Shown: positions 12,001 through 64,000 of the stretch, piece after piece
How the letters are laid out: each line of letters starts with the position of its first letter
How positions within the stretch are numbered: the first letter of the stretch is position 1
From: Himantopus leucocephalus
Taxonomy: Eukaryota; Chordata; Aves; Charadriiformes; Recurvirostridae
Direction of reading: 5' to 3'
NCBI GenBank assembly: GCA_003993805.1
Contig: RSEF01000019.1
Location: forward strand, 2,911,798 to 2,975,797
Length of the DNA stretch: 64,000 nucleotides
Notes under the pieces: generated by a model
Told to the model about the DNA's origin: nothing
Database searches by the model: none
Seen by the model: only the letters and a program-made list of their open reading frames with translations
Position numbers and translations under genes: made by a program

Positions 12001-13240
12001 GCAATTCTTTTGTCAGTTTAATTTCTCTCGACTGGATATAACTCAAAAGGTCTGAGACCAAAAAGAGAGTTCAGTGTTGAATGCCGACGCGCCCATCAGC
12101 ATTACCGCAAGCCCCACAGCGGGACGCGCACAACGCGCGCCACCACCCTAACGCCCAGCGCCATACGAGGACCCCAGTCCTTCCAGTAAAACCACCGCAT
12201 TCGTTTTCACTTCATTTTTCTTTCAGCTCCTGCATGCAAAGTGCACGATACATCTGCAGGATGTCCACACTCTGCTGGTATATACCCGACTCGAATTACT
12301 TATTTTCACAGTTCTTTTTGCTCTGATGCCTCACCCTCATTTTGAGTGAGCGCTAACGACTCCAGCGGTGACATACAGCCTTGCTGGGCAGGCAGCTTTG
12401 CAAAAAGTGCCTCCTAAAGATAGCTGAGAGCGAAGAAAGGGACAGACCACCCTTCTGCTTTTTCAAAAGGGGAAGTGGAGAGCCGGCTGAGAGCCCAGGG
12501 AAAGCTCCACTGAGTCATTTCCCCATTCTGAACATTTCTAGCAGCAGTCGTGAAACTGCCCGTTGCCCTGATAACAACCTATGTACGGAGGTACGTTAAC
12601 CGAGTACATCTATTAAAGCAATCAGCAGTGAAATATGTCAGTGGTTATGATTTAGGACAGTACTCATATAGCTGGGAGTTCACCGGTAAGGAAATTCAAC
12701 GGGCTCATTCCCATGGGACTGAGATAGGGGCTGTCGGCTGAGGCAGGAAGGCAGCGCTGCACCGGTCACCGCCAGTTCCCATCTGGAGAGCTGGAAGGTG
12801 CAACTGGGATGAGCGTTTTCAAAACGACGCAGCGTGGAGCTAACCCTGCTCCTACTGACATCACCAGCACAAGGCCCGAATATTTAAGTGGGCGCACCTA
12901 GATCTGCACGCAGCAATTGTGAAAACGCAAACACTGCTCTCCCTTGCCTCCAGAATGACAGAGCATGTGCTGCTCTCAATTCATCTGCTGAACTTCAAGT
13001 TGCTCCCAAGGAACAGACGCTGCATCTGATTGAATTTAAGGCTTCAAACTTTTCCTTGAAGATGCAACCACCTCACCCACCCGGAGCTGGATTTCTGCCT
13101 GAAAGGCATGACTGGAACTTACTTCCTTCGCTGGAATGAGTAACTCCGCTACAGCATGTTGTACCTGCCTACAGAATTACCGCTAGAACTCAGCTTGTTG
13201 TAAAATATGTAAACGTATACTGCATGGACAGTCATGAAAA
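9061..13240. other. Intergenic region between NCF1 and GTF2I
   Basis: No exon, RNA gene or conserved protein could be recognised on either strand. The left part (to about 10.3 kb) is GC-rich and holds the duplication at 9467-9759. From about 10.3 kb the base composition becomes AT-rich. The open frames seen here have no family resemblance, and the longest crosses the single-N duplication. Confidence 0.6.
9467..9759. repeat. 146-bp direct duplication around a single N (9613)
   Basis: Copies 9467-9612 and 9614-9759 are both 146 nt and differ at only a couple of positions (for example ctcatcgcc/ctcaccgcc and ccacgg/ccgcgg). Each starts with two tandem 18-mers (ggccccaggacctgagct/c). The lone N at the junction suggests two overlapping contig ends or two alleles laid end to end rather than a real tandem repeat. 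Confidence 0.85.
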
Positions 13241-13254
13241 CCATCAGGAAAGTC

Positions 13255-13260
13255 TTTATT
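13255..13260 (-). terminator. GTF2I: Candidate distal GTF2I poly(A) signal
   Basis: AATAAA on the gene strand about 2.9 kb past the stop. An alternative to 14002. Confidence 0.35.
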
Positions 13261-14001
13261 TCTTAATCAGGGAATAAGGTTTACCATTTGTGCATAACGC
13301 AGTCATCCTGAACTCATGCCAAGAAAAGAGAAACCTTTACAATCATCTCTATCTCCTCTACAGAGATTATCATATAGCCAGAACTTTACATCTCTTACTG
13401 TTTGTGAAACTTAAAAAAAAATAAAATGCGTACATGAGTCTCTTACATGATGTGGGGCGTAACCAGGACTAGAGAGGACTTAACTTTTGACATAGTAGGA
13501 CGTACAGCAGCTTGTAGCATACGTTTCATAACTAGTTCTAGGTGAACAGCAGAGAAGCGCTCTCAGGTCCAGGCGAGTTTTGCCTACGCTAGGAGTGCAA
13601 GACCAGACCCACCGTCTATAAACCATGTGATATTCTGATAAAACATGCACTTACTACTTTGAATTAACGGAACAAACTATAACAGGGTTTACTTGAATTT
13701 GGTTCCTAATCCACACACCGAAATACTGACCATTTCACAGTCCATCTCATTAATGTGTACTAACGGTCAAGTGAACCAATTTATCTTTTATTTATGAAAA
13801 ACATATGAATCGTGATAGATATCATAGGAAAAATTAGTTCAAATATACAGATACTATTGTCCAATAAGCCATTAAAGGAGTAAGAACCAAAAATTACTGA
13901 TTTTTTTTTTCCCCCAAAGTAAAACTAATAAACTGAACTACTTGCAGGAATTTTTCTTCATTACAAAAGCTGAGATGCATTCAGGTATGGTGAAATTCAG
14001 C

Positions 14002-14007
14002 TTTATT
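14002..14007 (-). terminator. GTF2I: Candidate GTF2I poly(A) signal
   Basis: AATAAA on the gene strand about 2.1 kb past the stop. One of several possible signals. Confidence 0.35.
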
Positions 14008-15320
14008 GGGAAATGTAGACAGCCTCTGTTAAGTCTCTGTTGATTTTAATCCCTGCCATCTCCCGAGCATTGCTGCATCAAATTTAGTCCTTATAATATA
14101 TTCCGAAGTAAAACCAGCCATTCCAAATCTACAGTCATTCTTTGCTTTAAGTCAATTCACAGAACTGCTGAAAAAGTAGACATTTCTATCTAAAAGTACA
14201 AAAAGGATTTGTATAGAAGGTACTTCTCTTATACAGTTATATTACACAGCTCAAGACAGTCCCGGCAGGCTCTTCTCAGAACTGGAAGCTTCTGACTAGA
14301 TAAGAAAAATCACAAAAGTGAGTTAGTTTCATTGCAGCTCTGTATCTCGTTACCATTATGAGTAGTTTGCGTTACCTTTTGCAGTTCTCTAGGCCTAGAT
14401 TCGGAAAGCAGAAGCTGAATATTGCTCTCAATAGACATGAGATTAAACGTGGGCTTGAGTGGCCTCTGCGAGAATTTGGGTCGAATATTTGCTTCAGTAT
14501 AAATTCAGCGGATGGCCTAAACCATCCCAAAATCTGAACCGAATTGTGCAGCTCTTCCTCACAGAAAATTTCCGTCACCTTCAACGGACAAGTGAGATTG
14601 CTTTTTGTACCTCCCTTGGCTAAAGTGCTTCCCACGACAAATCAAAAGTCTTTCTTTAGTTTATTTTCTCCTGCCATGTTCAGTTTTATGACAAATATCT
14701 CCAAAGCAGACTTCACCAATTTATTAGGACGACTATGGTCGTAATTAAAATTCTCAGGGCACAGACAACCGGGATGTCGGTCTGTCAGCCTGCCAGTTTC
14801 CACCGAATCATTTTGGGACTTGTCCCTTCAGTCCCCCATCCCGATGCCACCAGCAGCCCTCCATGGCCCGGGCTGAGTTTATGCTGCATGGACAGAGGGC
14901 CATGGCCAAGGCTCTCCTCTTCCCAAAAAAGCTGGACGGTGCCAGGGGTGAGACCGGGAGGCTCCCCCTGCCCCTGCTCCATGCGAGGGGCAAACCGCAC
15001 TGTTGCTCTCAGCTGCTTGGGCTGGCAGGAGTGAACAACCAGAGTTTGGTTTTGCCCATTTGTCTGTGCCCTCAGAACTGGAATAGTACGCAGATGTTTT
15101 CTTCTCTGAGATGAATACCGCGTCTTTTTCTTACTAAAGCTAGACAGGTTACAGCTCAAGTACGCTAAACAAATGTATCCGATTTTATATCAACGAAATC
15201 AAATTGCTAAATTTTCAAGCCCTACACAATGAGGAAAATATTTGCTTTGGAGTATTATCAAAAAACTGAAATGGGAAAAAGTACTACAGAGCTGTGATAG
15301 CTTAAAATTGCCATTTTCCA

Positions 15321-15416
15321 CAGAACGGTTTGGGTTGAAAGGGACTTTAAAGATCATCTAGTTCCAACCCCCCTGCCCTGGGCAGGGGCACCCCCCACTA
15401 GACCAGGCTGCTCTGA
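15321..15416 (-). mobile_element. CR1 LINE 3'-end fragment
   Basis: On the minus strand this ends like the CR1 3' terminus: AACTAGATGATCTTTAAAGT followed by CCCTTTCAACCCAAACC. About 95 bp, 5'-truncated as most CR1 copies are. Lies in the probable GTF2I 3' UTR. Confidence 0.8.
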
Positions 15417-16120
15417 GTTTTCTCTGCATGAAGCACAGAGAGTCACAACTGTGTGGTTCAGCCTTTGACATTTGGTGACGTGAGAGCATTGCTAGCACTG
15501 TTCTGCACCTCCTCAGTAAAGCTAAAGACAGTATAACAGAAAGATCTGGACATTTTTGCATTGTAAATTAAACTAAGCTTTTAATAAAAATTAATGGAAA
15601 AGAAAAAAAAATAAACTTTGAAAGGTAGTTGGTTTGTAATCACAGCTAACAGCTTTACCAGCTGTCCCAAGCATAGACAGTCATAGTGAAGAGCTTTCCT
15701 GCCCAATTACAATTTGGAAATATATAGGCTTTATCTATAGCTAATGTTCTTTCACACAACCATGTCAGAGCTCTTCGTCAACACTAATTCCCTAAACTTT
15801 CATTCACTCTGCCTCTGAGGTATGTAATTACCACCACCTACTTTTATTCATGGGCTGGATTTTCCTAGGACTGCCTGCCCCACAAATCTGAACACAGCGT
15901 GCTTTACGCTGTATTTGGATAAGGTAGTGAAAGCATCCTACATTTCATAGGTGAGAACCGAGACAAATCAAATAATTCACAAGTAAAGGACAGGCACCTT
16001 CTGGCATTCAGTCCCGTATTCTCAGCCCTCTTCTCCCCACCCAAAAATATCAAAATATTATTCCTGGACAGGTGTTGGCTTCAAGAATCGCTAAGTTTTT
16101 TTACCCAGTATTGATGAGGT

Positions 16121-27620
<11,500 letters not shown>

Positions 27621-28174
27621 TCAACACACACACAATGAATCAGTCCTTGAAGAATATTTTAATAAATGTTTAATAAATTATTATGCTTGATAACCAATTT
27701 ACTATGACAGTAAAATGCGCAAAATGGCTTTCATTCTGCAAACAGCACTGACACATTCTGCTGCAGTCTAAACCTACATCCCCCACCAATCCTCACTTTC
27801 CTCGCGCTTTGAAAGATACTGCTACTAAATAAAGCAAGGGTGATTAAAATTGAAATTAATCCAAGAGCGATCCAAACTTAATATCGGGCAACATAAAATT
27901 TACTGATCTGAACCAGCACCCAAAATAGCAGCAGAGAGTTCTTCACACATTCAGTGATTTAACCCTGAGAAACATGCCTCTCACTTGCGAGCTACAAGCT
28001 CATAATTTCAGCTTCAGTGGGGAAGATTAAACATCCACCTAGCTAAGCATTTGTTTCTGAAAGCCGTCAGCAGCAGTTCCTAAACCGGTTTACTTGTGGC
28101 TGCAGTTAAGTGGTCCATAGCTGGTCTACAAAACTAAAAACTCAGTCGAAAGTTTAAAAAAGTTGCGGACTAAA

Positions 28175-28352
28175 GCTTAAAAAAAAGCCTAGTCTAACAA
28201 TAACAAGCAAATCCAAGAAAACTGTACACAGCTGTGAATACGAGTACTGCCCATGCCAAAAGNGGCTTAAAAAAAGCCTAGTCTAACAATAACAAGAAAA
28301 TCCAAGAAAACTGTACACAGCTGTGAATATGAATACTGCCCATGCCAAAAGG
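28175..28352. repeat. About 88-bp direct duplication around a single N (28263)
   Basis: Sequence from gcttaaaaa to ccaaaag occurs before and after the N with few differences (for example caagcaaat/caagaaaat and tacgagt/tatgaat). Probably an unmerged contig overlap or two alleles. Confidence 0.8.
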
Positions 28353-28705
28353 AGCAGTCGTGCCAAATCAGTATCTTATATTCATTCTGAACTGGCTCAG
28401 TAGGAGTAAAGAATCCCTTTGTTTCATGCTTTATGGCTGAAAAGAAAGCATGGGGCACAAACACAACAAAGCAAATAACAACGAACTCCTATAAATATAC
28501 AAGCGAATAATCTCAGAANGTTTCATGAGACTTGGGAACTGCTTACAGTTATTCTGAATACAGTCATTCATCTCCTTGACTACGAGGAATTTATCTGGGT
28601 TGCAAATTTGACCCTGCTTTCAATGCCATGCTAGAGCAGTGCACAGACAGCCCTGGGCCTCCATGGTTAAAAAGCTCCAGCCCAACGCTCACGAACACAA
28701 CTACA

Positions 28706-28805
28706 NNNNNNNNNNNNNNNNNNNNNNNNNNNNNNNNNNNNNNNNNNNNNNNNNNNNNNNNNNNNNNNNNNNNNNNNNNNNNNNNNNNNNNNNNNNNNNN
28801 NNNNN
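28706..28805. other. Assembly gap, 100 N
   Basis: Exactly 100 N, the usual placeholder for a gap of unknown size. It sits where the upstream exons of GTF2I should begin, so the missing repeats 1-4 are probably here. Confidence 0.95.
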
Positions 28806-31800
28806 CCCGGGAGCTCCTGGGGCAGCCAGACCTTGGCACCGCTGGGACAGAGCCCCCCAGGACCCCTCAGCCCCCGTTAGGTGAGCTTTAGCCCCTGATA
28901 AGCAGCAGTCTACACGCTGTGCAGGCTACAAAGGACTCCACATAATGCCATAGTGCTGCGCGTCCCGCTGGAAGGGGGTCGTTACTGCGGGGAGGGGTGG
29001 GGTGTAACGACCGCTGGAAAACAGCCCGAAACTCGGTTGTATCTCAAATCAAGTCTTACTTTAGCATCAGCTGAACTCTTCAAAAATACGAACACCACCT
29101 GAAGAAGGAAGCAAGACCTCGCGCTTGGCTGCTTTAGCAGTCTCCCAGCCTTGCCGGAGCAGCAGGGGAAGGAGGTTTCCGCCCGCGCCCAGCCGGCGCG
29201 TCGCGCTGCAGCCCTCAACCTGTGACTGCTCCGAAAGGGTTTGCAAAATGTTTCTTTCGCAAATGCATTCGGGCTTCTGAATAAAAAGCCCAGATGCTGT
29301 TTATGCTGTTCTCTAGCATCTCGGTGCACTATATTTTTTAAAAATGATTTGAATCAAAGCTCTCATTCTTTAATTAAACTTCATTTAGCTGCCATCTGCC
29401 TGGGATCAAAATGGCTTCATGTTTTGCAACTCTTAATGAGGATTGTTATTGGATTTGTAAACACATAAACAAGAAAAAAAAACCCCCACCAAAGTCTTTG
29501 AAAAGTAATAAATGAGAAACATGGCTCAAGTGTTAAGATCTGCATCTTCACTTGCCTAATTGTAATGGAGCGGATCCCATTCAGCAGATAATCACGTTAT
29601 ACACAAAAACCGGGTATAAAAATACCCTGCAACTGCAGGATCAAGATTAGGGAAGCTGCGAGAATTACAGCTGAGGGAAAACAGTAATAAAGCCATATCT
29701 GTCATTTTTCCAAAGCGGGAAGGGTCAGCGCTCCTGGGTCACAAGGAAACGCCGGCACCGAGCGCAGCACTTTCCCACCCCGGCCACGGAAAAAGAAAAG
29801 TGGATGTTGTGGCCCTGACGCTCCCTGAAATTACAGTGGGAACTACTGCTATTCACTCCCCAAAATACATCTGTTACCAGCCCCAAAACCCAGCCTGGGG
29901 CTACTGGAGGTGCCAGGCAGCCGCAGAGCTTCGCAGCCGAGCAGCCGGAGCAGGGCACGAGCTGCCCTTCGCTGCGCGGGGGCTGGAGGCACACGGAGCT
30001 CCGAGTAACGGATCCAGAAACTTGGGGAAGAAAACCTGAGCCCAGAGCTTCGGCTCAGCCCGTGCCATAGCGGCACAACCAGCCTTCCCCTGCCCCGTCT
30101 TGCTAACCAGGCTGCGAGCCGGGGATGCCGGCTGCGGGAGAGGGAAGAGGCAGAGCGGGACAACAGCCCTACACTGCCTCCTTGCTCAGCTTCCACTCCC
30201 ACCCCCCCTCTCCATTTACAGCCTTTATGATTGCATTCGGCTTGCTGAACTAAATCATTAGTCCCCAGCGTAGCTCCCATGCCCTAATTTAACTCCACTG
30301 CCTGCGTTCACCCCTGCCTTTCAGCAGCAGTAATTAGGGCCCCGCGCAGGGCGCAGCGCTCCAGACCTACACCCTGCGCGCAGCCTCCCCCCGCCGCCGG
30401 CGCCTTCGCAGGGTGCCGGGACTGCCAGCAGACCGGGGGCAGCCTCCAACATCTCCACTCATTACCGAACCGTGCCGCTGCCTTCGGTGCTACGGCATCA
30501 GACCTTTATTTTTTTTTAACGGGGGGGAAAAAAAAAAAAAAAGGAAAAGTCAAAATATAATGAGCGTGCCCTCTTCGGAGACACCTACTCGGCGGGGTTT
30601 GATCTGTGAATAAGCCCCTTTCAGACATTTTGGAAGAGAAAATTGTATTTTTACCTCGGAATCGTGTTTCTTTGTTTCCTAATTGGAGATGCCACAGGTT
30701 TGAGCATCAGGCAGAAACATGAAAGACTTCAGATTTCGATGCCAACTGCTCAGATGTCAAACTGTATCTCTAATTGGGGTCACTGATACAGATCTTTGCC
30801 CTTCTTTTGGCTGCCGTCTCCTACATTTGTTGGGGCTTTTATTATCTCATGTGATCATTTGCATCTAACTCCACAGCAAACGCAAGTCCAGAGCCAGAAA
30901 ATAAAACTGCAGCTGCCTTCAAACACTTCTACCCACCAACAGAACCCTCCGGTGGCCCGAAAAGACCAGGATTCGAGCGGACTGAAATCTCATAAAACAA
31001 ATAAAGCGACGCATTACACTTGGAAAAGCTGTCACGAACAACTTTGATCCAGCGTCTGCTCCCATCCACCCTCCAGCAGACCACGGCCGCTGCTCTCGGG
31101 GCAGGTTTGCTTGGTGAAAAGGCTGTGACCCCCCTGCAGCCCGGAGGGACGCCCAGCAATGGCCACCCGGCAGTGACACTGCGCGTTGCTGCTTGGGACG
31201 ACACCAAAGCCACAAGCCCCAGTGCATCTCGCTTCGCTGGTGGCTCGTGCTGGGCTGCATTTACCTACATGCAACCCGGGTTGTTTCTTCTTGTTGGCTT
31301 CTCACGCCGCCCTCACGCTGGCATTAGCTCCCACCACGTCTTGCCCGTGCGTGGCTCTCGGCAGACACAAAGCACTAGTTAAATATGCGCGGTGGTTAGC
31401 AATAGCAGTCGGCGCCATTGGCTTCTGCTGCCAAACTCTACAAGTGGAATGGAAGTAAGATTGAAAGAATTTCAAATAACATCCCTCAATTTACAGGGTT
31501 GCTTCTTATACAGGGCGAAGCGGCCCAGGGCTCCCCTGGGCGCTCTCAGCAATGCCACTCGCAGCTCCTGGTCCAGCGTTATGGAACCTGTGGAGCATCA
31601 GCGGGATCAGCCTGTACATACTGCGGGAGCTTCTCCCCCCAGTAAGGCATCAAAGCCTCTTAGAAAATCATAAATAGTGAAGAACTTTGCCAAATGAGAA
31701 GCTTTTCCCGGTTCAGAAGCTGGTTAAACGCACGCAACCGAAATTGCTTCTGTGCCTTTCCAAGTCTGGGGCAGCAGATAGGCGGACACGAGAGGGCTTG

Positions 31801-32070
31801 GGGGGGGTCCCGCTCCTTGGGGAGCCTAAAACCACCTTCCCACTTAATCCAAACCTGCTGCTGCTCCAGAGCAAACAGGACTCGAGGGCGCCAGTCTCTG
31901 ATGCTCGTAAGGGCTGGTTCCCTCGTCTGCCACAGCGCTGCAGTTTGGTACCACCGCTCCTGCAGCTCTGCGAGTGAATTTTCACTCCTTTGATCTAAAT
32001 TGAAGACATCAGTGGCAAATGAAGCATTAAAACGTGTCAGACCTCTTGGTTTCAAGCGCTGGTGACACTA
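28806..32070. other. Region between the gap and GTF2IRD1 with no recognised gene
   Basis: I looked on the minus strand for the GTF2I N-terminus and repeats 1-4 and found nothing. The stretch at about 29.9-30.5 kb is GC-rich with some CpG (ccgccgccggcgcc near 30390) and could be part of a promoter, but there is no exon to anchor it. Remaining open frames have no family resemblance. Confidence 0.5.
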
Positions 32071-32209
32071 AGGATTTTATTGAGCGGCCAAAGCACGACA
32101 AGGTCTGTCCGGGGGGGGGTCGCCTTCCTGCGCTTACGCCTACCTATAAACGCCATTTATCAATAATATACGTAATAAAATAAGTACTTTTAAGAGCAAG
32201 GCAACACTT

Positions 32210-32221
32210 TTTATTTTTATT
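32210..32221 (-). terminator. GTF2IRD1: Candidate GTF2IRD1 poly(A) signals (two adjacent AATAAA)
   Basis: Two adjacent hexamers (TTTATTTTTATT on plus) about 150 nt past the stop; a further one is at 32076. Confidence 0.4.
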
Positions 32222-32319
32222 TAAAAAGGCCTTGATGGCAGGAATATAGTGTAAAAATCATTGGAAAAACTAAAAGGCATTGATACATATTGGAATATAC
32301 ACTTTTTACATAAATTACA

Positions 32320-32338
32320 TTTATTTATTTATTTATTC
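32320..32338. repeat. (TTTA)n microsatellite
   Basis: About 19 bp of TTTA repeats in the GTF2IRD1 3' UTR; on the gene strand it makes overlapping AATAAA hexamers only about 40 nt past the stop. Confidence 0.8.
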
Positions 32339-32370
32339 TTTCATTTGAGGTTCTTATTCGGTATTGAGGT

Positions 32371-63922
<31,552 letters not shown>

Positions 63923-64000
63923 CTGAAAGGTGAACGCATGGTTTTCACTTAAACACACGCTTTTTCTTATACAGACAATAAAATGAAGGTGTAAAGGCTT

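Larger units (their letters stand above)
13240..16120 (-). other. GTF2I: Probable GTF2I 3' UTR (extent uncertain)
   Basis: AT-rich sequence 3' of the GTF2I stop with no coding potential. Candidate AATAAA signals (TTTATT on plus) lie at 14002-14007 and 13255-13260. Which one is used cannot be told from sequence; an end before the CR1 fragment at 15321 is also possible. Confidence 0.45.
32076..32370 (-). other. GTF2IRD1: GTF2IRD1 3' UTR (approximate)
   Basis: AT-rich sequence after the stop with several AATAAA signals on the gene strand: within the TTTA repeat at 32320-32338, at 32216-32221 and 32210-32215, and at 32076-32081. Which is used is unknown. Confidence 0.5.

Noticed and set aside
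28639..28891. Open frames spanning the 100-N gap
   Set aside because: They exist only because N codons are read through; nothing on either side resembles a known exon.

Overview
This is vertebrate nuclear DNA, most likely avian. The evidence is three multi-exon genes with GT-AG introns, short introns, and CR1 LINE 3' ends of the bird/reptile type (tail ending CATTCTATGAT). Crocodilian or turtle origin is not formally excluded. No prokaryotic or viral features are seen.

All three genes lie on the minus strand, in the order known from the Williams-Beuren syndrome locus (human 7q11.23: GTF2IRD1 - GTF2I - NCF1). (1) NCF1 (p47phox), 383-8759, is complete: 11 exons, 1164 nt, 387 codons plus stop, with a poly(A) signal at 58-63. 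(2) GTF2I (TFII-I), 16121-27592, is present only as its last ten coding exons: I-repeats 5 and 6 and the C-terminal tail. The N-terminal ~70% is absent and a 100-N gap (28706-28805) sits where it should begin. (3) GTF2IRD1, 32371-63922, has 20 coding exons carrying I-repeats 2 to 5 and the C-terminus; its 5' end lies beyond the right edge. The exon chains were built by hand from splice sites and phases, and each one gives a single open frame.

Layout: 1-382 NCF1 3' UTR and flank; 383-8759 NCF1; 8760-about 13.2 kb NCF1 promoter side and intergenic DNA, with a 146-bp duplication around a single N; about 13.2-16.1 kb probable GTF2I 3' UTR; 16.1-27.6 kb GTF2I C-terminal exons in AT-rich DNA; 28.7 kb gap; 28.8-32.1 kb GC-richer DNA with no recognisable exon; 32.1-64 kb GTF2IRD1 in GC-rich DNA, with a second 100-N gap inside an intron (47155-47254).

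The products act in different systems. NCF1 is the cytosolic organiser of the phagocyte NADPH oxidase. GTF2I and GTF2IRD1 are paralogous nuclear transcription regulators built from I-repeats, and they share a modular exon design: a short helical exon, a 184-nt repeat exon, sometimes a 29-nt exon, all with the same phases.

No new biological system was found. The observations most worth following are: the assembly-truncated GTF2I; a family of single-N joints flanked by duplicated sequence, one of which corrupts a GTF2IRD1 coding exon by exactly 25 nt; an in-frame 48-nt GTF2IRD1 exon with two competing acceptors 7 nt apart; and loss of several phosphorylation sites in NCF1.
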